Source: Methylosinus sp. C49
GTDB taxonomy: Bacteria > Pseudomonadota > Alphaproteobacteria > Rhizobiales > Beijerinckiaceae
Direction of reading: 5' to 3'
Length of the DNA stretch: 64,000 bases
Assembly: GCF_009936375.1 (NCBI RefSeq)
Contig: NZ_AP022332.1
Span: 3,752,501-3,816,500 of the forward strand
The notes below the pieces were generated by a model. That model was not told the DNA's origin, did no database searches, and was given only the letters and a program-made list of their open reading frames with translations. Shown here piece by piece: positions 44,760 through 56,120 of this stretch (position 1 is the stretch's first letter; every line of letters starts with the position of its first letter). A program made the position numbers and the translations under genes.

Positions 44760-45730
44760 CCGCAACGACGACTGACAGACTCATCGTCGCCGTTCCCTCC
44801 AAGGGTCGGCTGCAGGAGAACGCCAACGCCTTTTTCGCCCGCGCGGGCATAGAGGTGACGCAAGGGCGCGGGGCGCGCGACTATCGCGGCCAGCTCGCCG
44901 GAGTGGAGGATGCGGAGGCCGCCTTTCTCTCCGCCTCCGAGATCACCGCGCGGCTCGCCAGCGGCGACGTCCATCTCGGCGTGACGGGCGAAGACCTCGT
45001 GCGCGAGACGATTGCCGACGCGGCGAGCAAGGTGGAGATTTTGGCGCCGCTCGGCTTCGGCAAGGCCAATGTGGTGGTCGCCGTCCCGCAGGCCTGGATC
45101 GACGTGCGGACCATGGCCGATCTCGCCGATGTCTCGGCCGGCTTTCGCGCCCGCCATGGCCGCGGGCTGCGCGTCGCCACCAAATATATTCACACGACGC
45201 GGCGCTTCTTCGCCAAGCATGCCATCGGCGATTATCGCATCGTCGAGAGTTCCGGCGCTACGGAAGGCGCGCCGGCGGCGGGCTCCGCCGATCTCATCGT
45301 GGACATCACCACCACCGGCGCGACGCTCGTCGCCAATGCGCTGAAAACTTTGGACGATGGCGTGATCCTGCGCTCGCAGGCCAATCTCGTCGCCTCGCTG
45401 TCCGCGCCCTGGACGCCGCGGGCGCGGGAGGCGGCGCGCATCATCCTCTCGCGCATCGCGGCCGAGGAGCAGGCCCGCACGACGCGCGAGATTCGCGCCC
45501 GCGTGACGCTGGACGACGCCCTCCTCGCCGAGGCGGCGGAGAAATTTTCCGTTGAGCTGCGCGAGCGCGGCGACGGCGGCTTCGTCACCTTCTCCGCCCC
45601 GGCCGATGGCGCGCCGCAATTCGCCGACTGGCTGATCGCCAAAGGCGCGCGCACGGTGACGAGCGCTAGGCTGGACTATGTGTTCAGCGCGGAAAATGCG
45701 CTATGGAGCCGGCTGCAAGGGCGGATTTGA
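44756..45730 (+). CDS. hisG: ATP phosphoribosyltransferase catalytic subunit
   Basis: HisG catalyses the first step of histidine synthesis. The 324-residue protein has the short-form catalytic core ([46 protein letters not shown]) followed by about 75 residues that are not part of the minimal short form. The presence of hisZ, coupled by a four-base overlap, argues for the HisZ-dependent type, as in other alphaproteobacteria whose HisG proteins are about this long. Other his genes are not in the window. A palindromic repeat follows the stop. Confidence 0.96.
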   Translation: MTATTTDRLIVAVPSKGRLQENANAFFARAGIEVTQGRGARDYRGQLAGVEDAEAAFLSASEITARLASGDVHLGVTGEDLVRETIADAASKVEILAPLGFGKANVVVAVPQAWIDVRTMADLADVSAGFRARHGRGLRVATKYIHTTRRFFAKHAIGDYRIVESSGATEGAPAAGSADLIVDITTTGATLVANALKTLDDGVILRSQANLVASLSAPWTPRAREAARIILSRIAAEEQARTTREIRARVTLDDALLAEAAEKFSVELRERGDGGFVTFSAPADGAPQFADWLIAKGARTVTSARLDYVFSAENALWSRLQGRI

Positions 45731-45758
45731 CGGGGTTTGGCCTGATCCCCGAAACACC

Positions 45759-45881
45759 AGTCCCTCACCCTGAGGAGCCGGCGCAGCCGGCGTCTCGAAG
45801 GGTCGTCGAAGCGCCGCCTCCCGGAGCATCCTTCGAGGCTTTTTGCGTTCCGCAAAAAGCGCCTCAGGATGACGGGACTGA
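45759..45881. repeat. Rhizobial-type palindromic repeat (CCTGAGGA / TCCTTCGAGG class)
   Basis: The left half (about 45759-45812) reads CAGTCCC, CCCTGAGGAGCC, then CTCGAAGGGT; the right half (about 45828-45881) is its approximate reverse complement, with CATCCTTCGAGGC, a short TTTTTGCG/CGCAAAAA hairpin and CCTCAGGATGACGGGACTG. Elements with CCTCAGGATGA and ATCCTTCGAG are widespread in the intergenic regions of Hyphomicrobiales. Confidence 0.75.
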
Positions 45882-45926
45882 ATTTCGGGCTTTTCCCATT
45901 TTGAGAATTCGCCGATGATCGGCGTC

Positions 45927-45965
45927 GTCCCCGGCGCTGGCGGAGTGGCGCGGCGCGCCGGGGAC
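45927..45965. repeat. GTCCCCGGCGC inverted repeat
   Basis: Perfect 11-base arms (45927-45937 and 45955-45965) reading GTCCCCGGCGC and GCGCCGGGGAC flank a 17-base GC-rich loop. Similar GTCCCCGG/CCGGGGAC palindromes are frequent REP-type units in rhizobial genomes. Confidence 0.6.
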
Positions 45966-46039
45966 CCAAAGCCGAACTCGTTACACTGCGGCTTCGGACG
46001 CCCGCCGGCTTCGACGCGCCGGCGGATGTGCGAGGTCGG

Positions 46040-46819
46040 TCAATGCGTGTGGCGCAATAGCAGCAGCAACGCGATCGGATTGGTCGTCACATAGCGCAAG
46101 AACAGCCGGCGCGGCTCGAGCCGAAGACGGAAGGCCCATTCGAGACCCGCCTTCTGCATCCACATAGGGGCGCGCTTCTTGGCGCCGGCCACAAAATCGA
46201 ACAGGCCTCCAGATGTCTTGATCACTTTGACGTTTCGAAGGCGATCGCTCCATTTTCGCACGAATTCCTGCTCGCGCGGCACGCCGAGCGCGAGCCAGAC
46301 GATATCGGGCGCCAGCTCGTCGATCTCGTCGATCTTGCGCTCCAGCTCCTCGCCGGCGAGATAGCCATGCGAGCGACCGACGATGCGCAGGCCGGGGAAG
46401 CGACGCTTTGTGACCTCATAGGTCGTGCGATTGATTTCTTCCGTCCCGCCATAGAGGTAGAAGGTGACGCCCTCGCGCGCGGCCATTTCGGCGACCATCG
46501 GATAGAGATCGGTGGTGGCGACGCGCTCCGGCAGCGGCCGCGCGCCCAGCAGGCGCGAGGCGAAGACGAGCGGCTGGCCGTCGGCGCTGATGAGATCGGC
46601 CTCATCGACGAGCTCGGCAAAGTCGCGGCTGGCGCGGCGACGCGCCAGCACCTCGCCATTGACGGAGGTGAGATAGAGCGGCCCATTCTCCCGCGCGGGG
46701 CGGAGAGCCGCCTCGATCATCAGCCGCGCGGTCGCCGCAAGATCGAGCCGAGCGACGCGAACGCCGCCAACAGTGATCTCCTCGATGTCCCGGAACGCCG
46801 GTTTACGCTGGAACGCCAT
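46040..46819 (-). CDS. WecG/TagA/CpsF family glycosyltransferase
   Basis: The 259-residue protein matches the WecG/TagA/CpsF family (GT26), which transfer N-acetylmannosamine(uronic acid) or similar sugars onto lipid-linked acceptors: LYLTSVNGEVLARRRASRDF, ISADGQPLVFASRLLG, YLYGGTEEINRTTYEV, APDIVWLALGVPREQEFV and GGLFDFVAGAKKRAPMWMQ. The C-terminus (FLRYVTTNPIALLLLLR) is hydrophobic and may contact the membrane. It points to an extracellular polysaccharide, but no other polysaccharide genes lie beside it. ATG 46819 has AAGGG upstream; the longer frame runs into the GNAT gene. Confidence 0.92.
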   Translation of the reverse strand: MAFQRKPAFRDIEEITVGGVRVARLDLAATARLMIEAALRPARENGPLYLTSVNGEVLARRRASRDFAELVDEADLISADGQPLVFASRLLGARPLPERVATTDLYPMVAEMAAREGVTFYLYGGTEEINRTTYEVTKRRFPGLRIVGRSHGYLAGEELERKIDEIDELAPDIVWLALGVPREQEFVRKWSDRLRNVKVIKTSGGLFDFVAGAKKRAPMWMQKAGLEWAFRLRLEPRRLFLRYVTTNPIALLLLLRHTH

Positions 46820-46970
46820 GAATACGCTACCCTTTTTTCGCCTGCCGTCCCGTTTCGAAACGTGGTCGGCAATGTCGAAGGGTAGGCTGAGAGATGCGTG
46901 CCAGACGGAATCGGGGCTGTTCTGTGCGGATTCGAAACGGGATGACGGACGGAGCTGCCGTCCTGTCCGC

Positions 46971-47570
46971 TCAAAGCGGCCGGCGGGCCGGCGAGGGATC
47001 GCTGTCCAGCCGCGCGAAGAGGAGATGGTCGCGCCATTGGCCGTTGATGTTGAGATAGGCCCGCGCGAAGCCCTCCTGATGGAAGCCGTTGCGCTCCAGC
47101 AGCCGGATGGAGGCGGCGTTGGACGGCAGGCACGCGGCCTCGACGCGATGCAGGCGCTGACGGCTGAAGGCGTAATCCAGCGCGGCGCGCACGGCGCGGG
47201 ACATATAGCCCTTGCCGGCATAGGGCTCGCCCATCCAATAGCCGAGCGTCGCCGCCTGGGACACGCCGCGCCGCACATGGCCGAGCGTCAGGCCGCCGAC
47301 GAGAACATCGTCCGCCTCGCGGAAAACGAAGAAAGAATAGGCCTCGTCGCGCGCCATCTCCTCGGCGTGGCGGCGCACGCGATAGCGAAAGCTCCCGCGG
47401 GTGAGATCGTCGGAGGGCCAGGTCGGCTCCCAGGGCGTCAGAAAGGCGCGGCTTCGCTCGCGCAGAGACGCCCAGGCGACGAAATCCCGCATCTCCGAGC
47501 TACGCAGATAGACGCCATCGCCGCGCAGCGGCAGATCGCGATAGGCGGGAACGAGGCCGAAAAGCGCCAT
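46971..47570 (-). CDS. GNAT N-acetyltransferase (RimJ/RimL type)
   Basis: The 199-residue protein is a GNAT acetyltransferase of the RimJ/RimL-like group: GVYLRSSEMRDFVAW at the N-terminus, acetyl-CoA-binding region MGEPYAGKGYMSRAVRA with the GxGYM loop, and the family's HRVEAACLPSNAASIRLLERNGF. It probably acetylates an N-terminal amine of a ribosomal or other protein; the target cannot be deduced. It lies ten bases downstream of thrC and is likely cotranscribed. The ATG at 47570 gives a normal length. Confidence 0.92.
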   Translation of the reverse strand: MALFGLVPAYRDLPLRGDGVYLRSSEMRDFVAWASLRERSRAFLTPWEPTWPSDDLTRGSFRYRVRRHAEEMARDEAYSFFVFREADDVLVGGLTLGHVRRGVSQAATLGYWMGEPYAGKGYMSRAVRAALDYAFSRQRLHRVEAACLPSNAASIRLLERNGFHQEGFARAYLNINGQWRDHLLFARLDSDPSPARRPL

Positions 47571-47580
47571 GACAGCCCTC

Positions 47581-48993
47581 TCAGACCGTGGCGCGCGCTG
47601 CGCGGGCGCGCTCGGAAATAAAGGCCGCGACCTTGCCCGCATCATTGTCGAGCACGGTGAAGCGCTCACGCGCGTCCAGAATATGCGCGAGATGCTCGGG
47701 CAGCGGCGGGCGCTTGCCGATGGCGCGCTCCACCGCATCCGGGAATTTCGCCGGATGGGCGGTGGCGAGCGAGACGATCGGCGTCGCGGGGTCGATCGCG
47801 AGGCGTTTTCTCGCCGCATGAACGCCGGTGGCGGCGTGCGGATCGAGAATATAGCCGGTCTCGCGATAGGTGCGGGCGATCTCTTCCGTCGTGTCGGCCT
47901 CATAGGCCGCGCTGGCCTCGAATTCGGCGCGGATCGCTTCGAGCGGCGCGGGGGCGACGGTAAAGCCCTTGGACTGATCCAGCGCGCCCATCAGCCCGCG
48001 AATCTGCGCGGCGTCGCGGCCATAGACGTCGAACAGCAGACGCTCGAAATTGGACGAGATCTGAATATCCATCGACGGCGATTGCGTCGGCGTCACGCCG
48101 CGCAGCTCATAGCGCCCGCTGGCCAGCGTGCGCGCGAGAATATCGTTGGAATTCGTGCCGATGACGAGCTTGCCGATTGGCAGGCCCATGCGCTTTGCCA
48201 CATAGCCCGCCAGCACATCGCCGAAATTGCCGGTGGGGACCGCGAAGCTCACCTCGCGATGCGGCGCGCCGAGCGCGACGGCGCTCGTGAAATAATAGGC
48301 CGTCTGCGCGACGACGCGCGCCCAATTGATGGAATTGACGCCGGCGAGGCCGACGCTCTCGCGGAAGCGCGCGTCGCGGAACAGCGATTTCAGAATCGAT
48401 TGCGCATCGTCGAAGGAGCCGCGCAGCGCAATGGTGTGGATGTTGGCAGCCTCGACCGTCGTCATCTGCCGGCGCTGCACGTCCGAGACGCGCTCATGCG
48501 GATAGAGGATGAAGACATCGACGCGATCGAGCCCGGCGAAGGCCTCGATCGCCGCCGCGCCCGTGTCGCCCGAGGTGGCGCCGACGATGGTCGCGCGCAG
48601 ATTGCGGCGGGCGAGGACGGCGTCCATCATCCGTCCGAGCAATTGCATGGCGACGTCCTTGAACGCCAGCGTCGGGCCATGGAACAGCTCGAGGACGAAG
48701 AGATTGTCGGCGATCTGCGTCAGCGGCGCGATGGCGCTGTGCCGGAAGCTCGAATAGGCGCTCTGCGTCAGCGCGCGCAGCTCGGCGCCGTCGAAGGCCT
48801 CGCCGAGGAAAGGCGCGATGATTCGCGCGCTGGCTTCCGCATAGGGAAGACCGGCGAGAGAAGCGATATCGCCGCGCGCCAGTCCCGGATAGGAGACGGG
48901 CGCATAGAGCCCGCCGTCGGAGGCGAGGCCGGCGAGGAGAACGTCTTCGAAGGCGAGCTCTGGAGCTTCGCCGCGTGTGGAAATGTAGCGCAC
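47581..48993 (-). CDS. thrC: Threonine synthase
   Basis: ThrC converts O-phosphohomoserine to threonine using pyridoxal phosphate. The 470-residue protein is of the longer fungal/proteobacterial type: YISTRGEAPELAFEDVLLAG, the PLP lysine in GPTLAFKDVAMQLLG near residue 110, ATSGDTGAAA and VPTGNFGDVLAGYVAKRMG. Threonine connects to the methionine branch served by metH. A perfect hairpin lies in the gap from the SURF1 gene. Followed by a GNAT gene after ten bases. Confidence 0.97.
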   Translation of the reverse strand: MRYISTRGEAPELAFEDVLLAGLASDGGLYAPVSYPGLARGDIASLAGLPYAEASARIIAPFLGEAFDGAELRALTQSAYSSFRHSAIAPLTQIADNLFVLELFHGPTLAFKDVAMQLLGRMMDAVLARRNLRATIVGATSGDTGAAAIEAFAGLDRVDVFILYPHERVSDVQRRQMTTVEAANIHTIALRGSFDDAQSILKSLFRDARFRESVGLAGVNSINWARVVAQTAYYFTSAVALGAPHREVSFAVPTGNFGDVLAGYVAKRMGLPIGKLVIGTNSNDILARTLASGRYELRGVTPTQSPSMDIQISSNFERLLFDVYGRDAAQIRGLMGALDQSKGFTVAPAPLEAIRAEFEASAAYEADTTEEIARTYRETGYILDPHAATGVHAARKRLAIDPATPIVSLATAHPAKFPDAVERAIGKRPPLPEHLAHILDARERFTVLDNDAGKVAAFISERARAARATV

Positions 48994-49036
48994 GGCGTCT
49001 CTTCTACCCGCGAAGCCGGCGCCGGCAAAGTCCGAA

Positions 49037-49066
49037 GGCGCCGAAATCGTCGTGAGTTTCGGCGCC
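49037..49066 (-). terminator. Hairpin between the SURF1 and thrC genes
   Basis: GGCGCCGAAA (49037-49046) and its exact complement (49057-49066) enclose a ten-base loop, 22 bases after the SURF1 stop on the minus strand. It may end the oxidase operon before thrC. The tail on the minus strand is only weakly T-rich, so termination is uncertain. Confidence 0.45.
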
Positions 49067-49087
49067 GCCCGAGAATGAGCGGCCGCG

Positions 49088-49816
49088 TCAGCGCTGCTTC
49101 AGCCGGCCGAATGCGTAGAAGGCGAAGCCTCCGGCGACCGCCGCCGACAGCGAGAACCAGGTGATGGCGTAGGAGAGATGATTATTGGAAAGCTCGATAT
49201 TGTGATCATAGACGCGCGGCAGACCGGGCGTCGGCGCCGCCGGATCGAGCTCGAGCAGAAAGGGCGCCGCGTCGGCGATTTTCAGATAGGCGGCGAGCGC
49301 CCGCGCGTCGCCGGTGTAGAACAGCCCCTCCTGCGGCGAATCGGCCGGCGTGAAGAGATTGCGCGCCTGCGGCCCGCGCAGCAGGCCGGTGAGCGTCACG
49401 GGACCGGAGGGCTCTCGCTTGCGCGTCTCGTCGCCGCGCTGCGATAGCGGCAGAAAGCCGCGATCGACCAGGATCGCGCCGCCCCCATCGAGCAGCAGAG
49501 GCGCGATCACCCGATAGCCCGGCTCCACCCCCGCGCCGGAGGGCGGCGGCGAGAAGATCAGCGCCTCGCGCGAAAGATCGAAATGGCCGGACGCTCGGAC
49601 ATGGGTGAAATCATAGTCCTGCGGCGCGAGAGCGTCCCATTGCGCGCGCGGCGGCGGCGCGACCGGAGCGGCCGTCGCGCGCGTCTCCACGCGCTCGATC
49701 AACGCCTCTTTCCAGGCGAGGCGACGCAGCTGCCAGACGCCGAGCCCGGCGAGCAGCGCCGCCATGAAGAGCGAAAAGATCGCCGGCCCGAGAAGGGCGC
49801 GCGCTTCAGCTCTCAT
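49088..49816 (-). CDS. SURF1 family cytochrome oxidase biogenesis protein
   Basis: The 242-residue protein has the SURF1 topology: one membrane helix at each end (LLGPAIFSLFMAALLAGLGVWQL and a C-terminal AITWFSLSAAVAGGFAFYAFG region) with a periplasmic middle. Family motifs include GVWQLRRLAWKEALIERV, GYRVIAPLLLDGGGAILVDRGF and NNHLSYAITWF. SURF1 aids haem a insertion into subunit I. It is the last gene of the aa3 operon and overlaps the DUF983 gene by 11 bases. Confidence 0.95.
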   Translation of the reverse strand: MRAEARALLGPAIFSLFMAALLAGLGVWQLRRLAWKEALIERVETRATAAPVAPPPRAQWDALAPQDYDFTHVRASGHFDLSREALIFSPPPSGAGVEPGYRVIAPLLLDGGGAILVDRGFLPLSQRGDETRKREPSGPVTLTGLLRGPQARNLFTPADSPQEGLFYTGDARALAAYLKIADAAPFLLELDPAAPTPGLPRVYDHNIELSNNHLSYAITWFSLSAAVAGGFAFYAFGRLKQR

Positions 49817-50186
49817 CGGCGCGCTGCCCCTCCTCCGCCTTGTTGAAATATTGCAGGGCGATCAGCAGGCTCTTGGCCGGCCGCAGCAGGCCGGCGCAGA
49901 CGATGATCGTCAGCGGCAGGAAGATCAGCCCATGGACCCAATAGGGCGGCGCATAGGCGACCTCGACATAGAGCGCCGCGCCGACGACGATGAATCCAGC
50001 GATGGTCATCACGAACACGGCCGGCCCGTCGCCCGAATCGGCGAAGGCGAGATCGAGACCGCAGACCTCGCAGCTCGGCGCGAGCGTGAGGAAGCCGCGA
50101 AACAAATGTCCTTTGCCGCAACGCGGGCAGCGGCCGAGCAGGCCGGCGACATAAGGATTGACGGTGGGGCGTTCGTCCGCGGCCAT
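49806..50186 (-). CDS. DUF983 membrane protein
   Basis: The 126-residue protein has an N-terminal double CxxC zinc-ribbon-like region (CPRCGKGHLFRGF and CEVCGLDL) and two membrane helices, the DUF983 pattern. It regularly sits in cytochrome c oxidase operons of alphaproteobacteria between ctaE and SURF1 and is presumed to help oxidase assembly, though its function is unknown. Overlaps the SURF1 start by 11 bases. Confidence 0.9.
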   Translation of the reverse strand: MAADERPTVNPYVAGLLGRCPRCGKGHLFRGFLTLAPSCEVCGLDLAFADSGDGPAVFVMTIAGFIVVGAALYVEVAYAPPYWVHGLIFLPLTIIVCAGLLRPAKSLLIALQYFNKAEEGQRADES

Positions 50187-50224
50187 GATGTTCCTATCCC
50201 TTTTGCGAGGGCGAGAGATCGACG

Positions 50225-50263
50225 AAACGAAAGAAGCGCCGACGAGACCCCGCCGGCGCTTCT
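50225..50263 (-). terminator. Candidate rho-independent terminator after ctaE
   Basis: Stem AGAAGCGCCG (50232-50241) pairs exactly with 50254-50263 around a 12-base loop. On the minus strand it is followed by TTCGTTTCGT. It lies in the gap between ctaE and the DUF983 gene and may reduce transcription of the last two assembly genes relative to the structural genes. Confidence 0.5.
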
Positions 50264-50293
50264 CTCAAAAGAAGCCGAAATGGGCTCGTCCCA

Positions 50294-51157
50294 TCACTCC
50301 ATATGGCCGCCCCAGTTGCCCCAGACATAGATGGAGGCGAACAGGAACAGCCAGACGACGTCGACGAAATGCCAATACCATGCGGCGAACTCGAAGCCGA
50401 GATGCTGCTCCGGCTTGAACTGGCCGGCGAGCGCGCGCGCGAGGCAGACGATGAGGAAGATGGAGCCGACGATCACATGGAAGCCGTGAAAGCCGGTCGC
50501 CATGAAGAAGCTCGCGCCATAGATGGAGCCTTTGAAGGCGAAGGGCGCATGGGCGTATTCATAGGCCTGGACGCATGTGAAGATCAGGCCGAGCGCGATA
50601 GTGGCGATGAGGCCCTTCTTCAGCGCGTCGCGATTGTTGTGCAGCAGGCCGTGATGCGCATAGGTGAGCGTCGCGCCGGAGGTGAGCAGGATCACCGTGT
50701 TCAGCAGCGGCAGATGCCAGGGATTGAGCACCTCGATCCCATGCGGCGGCCACACGCCCTGGAACAACTCGGTGCGGGCGAACTGCTGCGGATCGGCCGG
50801 GAAGATCGCCGAATTGAAGAAGGCCCAGAACCAGGCGACGAAGAACATCACCTCGGACAGGATGAAGAGGATGACGCCATAGCGGTGATGCAGTTGCACG
50901 ACCGCGGTGTGATGGCCCTCATGCTCGGCCTCGCGGATGATGTCGCTCCACCAGGACCACATGGTGAAGAGAATGCCGGCGAATCCGGCGCTGAACAGCA
51001 GCGGGCCGCCGATCTTCACGCCCAGCAGCGGCAGGCCTTTCATCCAATAGATGGCGCCGATCGCGGTGAACAGCGCGGCGAGCGAGCCGACGAGCGGCCA
51101 CGGGCTCGGATCGACGAGATGATAATCGTGATTTGGTTTCGCGTGTCCGTCCGACAT
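50294..51157 (-). CDS. ctaE: Cytochrome c oxidase subunit III
   Basis: The 287-residue protein has the seven-helix subunit III pattern: KPNHDYHLVDPSPWPLVGS at the N-terminus, FILSEVMFFVAWFWAFFNSA, GATLTYAHHGL and FHGFHVIVGSIFLIVC, ending WYWHFVDVVWLFLF. It stabilises subunits I and II of the aa3 oxidase in the inner membrane. Lies after ctaG with a 110-base gap. Confidence 0.97.
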   Translation of the reverse strand: MSDGHAKPNHDYHLVDPSPWPLVGSLAALFTAIGAIYWMKGLPLLGVKIGGPLLFSAGFAGILFTMWSWWSDIIREAEHEGHHTAVVQLHHRYGVILFILSEVMFFVAWFWAFFNSAIFPADPQQFARTELFQGVWPPHGIEVLNPWHLPLLNTVILLTSGATLTYAHHGLLHNNRDALKKGLIATIALGLIFTCVQAYEYAHAPFAFKGSIYGASFFMATGFHGFHVIVGSIFLIVCLARALAGQFKPEQHLGFEFAAWYWHFVDVVWLFLFASIYVWGNWGGHME

Positions 51158-51267
51158 ATCAGTATCCTCGAGATTTCGCCGGCCGGGCCGGTCTCGTTCA
51201 CTAAGGCTCCATTCGCTCGGATGGTTCGCCCCGCCGCGGACGCCCCCCCCGTCGCATTCTTTTTACG

Positions 51268-51867
51268 TCACGTCTTCGGCTTTACGCCGCTCGCCGCCTC
51301 CTTGGGCTTTGCGTCCCTGGGCTTTTTGGAGGCGAAGAAGGAATAGGAGAGCGTGATCTCCTCGACATGGGCCATCGTCTCATCGGCCTCGAGCGCCGGA
51401 TCGAGGAAGAACACCACCGGCCATTCGGCGCTCTCATGCGGCGCGAGCTTCTGCTCGGAGAAGCAGAAGCAGGCGAGCTTGTCGAAATAGGCGCCGGCCT
51501 GATCCGGGCTGACATTGTAGGCGGCGACGCCGCTCGTCTCCTGATCGGAGAGATTGACGACCTTGTAATAGATTGTCGCGGTCTCGCCGGTGCGCACCAC
51601 GATGCGGGGCGTCTCCGGCTCGAAGCGCCAGGGCAGATCGCGCGCGACATTGGCGTCGAAGCGCACGCCGATGCTGCGCTCGCCGGGCTTGGCCGGCGCG
51701 AGCTTGGCGACCTGCGTCGTGCCGCCGAAGCCGGTGGCCGAGCAGAAGGCGCGATAGAGCGGGACCGAGGCGAAGGACAGAATCAGCATCGCCACGGAGC
51801 CGCCGATCAGCAGCGCGGCGCCCCTGCCGGCATGGCCTTTCTGTTTGCGATCCGCGCCCATCACCAC
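51268..51867 (-). CDS. ctaG: Cytochrome c oxidase assembly protein CtaG/Cox11
   Basis: The 199-residue protein has one N-terminal membrane helix (AALLIGGSVAMLILSFASVPLY) and a periplasmic domain with the copper-binding CFCF motif near residue 135 and the following EWPVVFFLDP. Cox11 delivers copper to the CuB site of subunit I. It starts one base after the CoxF-like gene and is in the standard alphaproteobacterial position. Confidence 0.96.
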   Translation of the reverse strand: MVMGADRKQKGHAGRGAALLIGGSVAMLILSFASVPLYRAFCSATGFGGTTQVAKLAPAKPGERSIGVRFDANVARDLPWRFEPETPRIVVRTGETATIYYKVVNLSDQETSGVAAYNVSPDQAGAYFDKLACFCFSEQKLAPHESAEWPVVFFLDPALEADETMAHVEEITLSYSFFASKKPRDAKPKEAASGVKPKT

Positions 51868-51868
51868 C

Positions 51869-52051
51869 TCACCCGGCCCGCGGCACGACGTTGCCGCCGA
51901 GCTTCACTATGGTGACGAAATAGAAGAGCGCCACGAACAGGGCGACGGCGACGCCGATCGCAATGTTGCGGGCGCGTCGGCTCTTCGCCTGCTCCGGCGT
52001 GAGGACGACGCCCTCTCGCCGCTCAGTGTCCTCGTGTCGGCCGATCGTCAT
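51869..52051 (-). CDS. CoxF-like small membrane protein
   Basis: The 60-residue protein has a charged N-terminal half (LTPEQAKSRRARN) and one membrane helix (IAIGVAVALFVALFYFVTIVK), the pattern of the CoxF proteins encoded between ctaB and ctaG in alphaproteobacteria. It presumably assists oxidase assembly; no specific activity is known. It follows ctaB after 12 bases and ends one base before ctaG. Confidence 0.85.
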   Translation of the reverse strand: MTIGRHEDTERREGVVLTPEQAKSRRARNIAIGVAVALFVALFYFVTIVKLGGNVVPRAG

Positions 52052-52063
52052 GCGTTCCTCCGC

Positions 52064-53002
52064 TCAAGCGAGCCAGGACGAGAGGGCGACAAGCCTCTCG
52101 ATCACCAGAACCATGAACAACAGCGTCAAATAGACGATGGAGAAGAAGAAGAGGCGCATCGCCGCGCGGCGCGCCTTGTCGCCGTCGCGGCGCAGATAGA
52201 CCTCGATGGCGCAGCCGAGCAGCGTCGCGCCGAGCAGCAGCGAGACGGCGCCATAGACCGGCGAGGCGAAGCCGAGCAGATAGGGCGCGACGCCGATGGG
52301 CGCGAGAAGGACGGAATAGACGAGAATCTCGAGGCGGGTGCGCGTCTCGCCATGCACATTGGGCAGCATGGGGATGCCGGCGGCGCCATATTCCTCGCGC
52401 TTGACCAGGGCCAGCGCCCAGAAATGCGGCGGCGTCCACATGAAGATGATGCCGAAGAGAATGACGCTGGAGAGATCGACGGCGCCGGTCGCCGCGGCGA
52501 AGCCGACGACGGGCGGCAGCGCGCCGGCCGCGCCGCCAATGACGATGTTCATCGGCGTCGAGCGCTTCAGCCACATCGTATAGACGACGACATAGAAGAA
52601 GATGGTGAAGGCGAGCAGCGCCGCGGCCAGCCAATTGGCGACCAGGCCGAGCGTGAACACCGCCATTATGGAGAGGAAGAGGCCGAAAGCGAGCGCCTCC
52701 TCGCGCCCGAGACGGCCAGCCGGTATCGGACGGCGGCGCGTGCGCGTCATCAGCCGGTCGATATCGGCGTCGTACCACATGTTGAGAGCGCCGGACGCCC
52801 CCGCGCCGACGGCGATGGCCAGCAGCGAGGCGAAGGCGATGAAAGGATGCGGCGCGACGGGGGCCAGCAGAATGCCGGCGAGCGCCGTGAACACCACGAG
52901 CGACATCACGCGCGGCTTCAGCAGAGCGAAATAATCGCCCGGGGCGGCGACAGGCGCGCGCGGGGCCGAAGCTTCGTCGAGGATGAAGGAGGCGTCGCTC
53001 AT
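52064..53002 (-). CDS. ctaB: Protoheme IX farnesyltransferase (haem O synthase)
   Basis: CtaB farnesylates haem b to haem O for the oxidase. The 312-residue membrane protein has about eight to nine helices and the prenyltransferase signatures [19 protein letters not shown] (first aspartate-rich motif) and [19 protein letters not shown], followed by [13 protein letters not shown]. It lies between ctaD and the CoxF-like gene, as in other aa3 operons. Confidence 0.97.
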   Translation of the reverse strand: MSDASFILDEASAPRAPVAAPGDYFALLKPRVMSLVVFTALAGILLAPVAPHPFIAFASLLAIAVGAGASGALNMWYDADIDRLMTRTRRRPIPAGRLGREEALAFGLFLSIMAVFTLGLVANWLAAALLAFTIFFYVVVYTMWLKRSTPMNIVIGGAAGALPPVVGFAAATGAVDLSSVILFGIIFMWTPPHFWALALVKREEYGAAGIPMLPNVHGETRTRLEILVYSVLLAPIGVAPYLLGFASPVYGAVSLLLGATLLGCAIEVYLRRDGDKARRAAMRLFFFSIVYLTLLFMVLVIERLVALSSWLA

Positions 53003-53013
53003 GCTCTCACTCT

Positions 53014-53055
53014 ATTTATCGGCGATCGTTCTCGATTTATCGGCGATCGTTCTCG
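53014..53055. repeat. Tandem 21-bp repeat upstream of ctaB
   Basis: ATTTATCGGCGATCGTTCTCG occurs twice without a gap (53014-53034 and 53035-53055), with degenerate partial copies after it. The array lies 12 bases upstream of the ctaB start on the minus strand. It could be a slippage product or a binding-site repeat; no reading frame uses it credibly. Confidence 0.7.
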
Positions 53056-53133
53056 TTCTCGATCTTTCGACGATCGTCGTCTCTCGTCCGAGGGTCTCGC
53101 GGGGCGCTCGTCCCGGGAGAAGAGCCGGATCGC

Positions 53134-53161
53134 TCCGGCCGCGGCGCGCGCCGCGGCCGGA
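53134..53161 (-). terminator. 28-bp perfect palindrome directly after ctaD
   Basis: Arms 53134-53147 and 53148-53161 are exact complements, making a very stable GC hairpin that starts ten bases downstream of the ctaD stop codon on the minus strand. There is no T-tract, so it is more likely an mRNA 3'-end stabiliser or pause site within the operon than a full terminator. Confidence 0.45.
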
Positions 53162-53170
53162 GGAATTGCC

Positions 53171-55773
<2,603 letters not shown>

Positions 55774-56120
55774 GAAGATCGCCTCTCGGACCTCAGGAAC
55801 AAGGTCGTTATGATTTTGTTATCCGGTAGCTTTAGATCGGCCCGAACCCGCCACAAATCCGGCCCGTCAGGTATTCCCAACGCGGGTTCAACCACAAACA
55901 GCGGCGCCGCGCAATCGCTGCGGCGCCACAGTCTGCCTGACAAAAAGTCGCGCCACCCGCGACTGCGCAAAATTGCGGCGTCGGCGCCCCGCGGCTTGAC
56001 AGCGGGCGGCCATTTGCTACGCAGGACGGGAGCTTCGAGATTATTCGTAACGCCCCGTTTTGGCCCAGCTTCGATCCTAAGGGCCATAGGAATCCGCATC
56101 GAAGAAAAGATGGAGCGAAA
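55774..56120. other. 347-bp divergent intergenic region between ctaC and the IalB gene
   Basis: The region contains a GGCGCC-type hairpin at about 55905-55935 and a TTGACA at 55996-56001 facing the IalB gene with only a poor -10. An operon as long as the oxidase operon must start here, but I cannot point to a clear -35/-10 pair for ctaC. No RNA gene seen. Confidence 0.45.

Larger units (their letters stand above)
45731..46039. other. 309-bp intergenic region with two palindromic elements
   Basis: The gap behind hisG, convergent with the WecG-type gene, is almost entirely occupied by two palindromic repeats (45759-45881 and 45927-45965, listed separately). No coding or RNA gene is visible. 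Confidence 0.7.
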
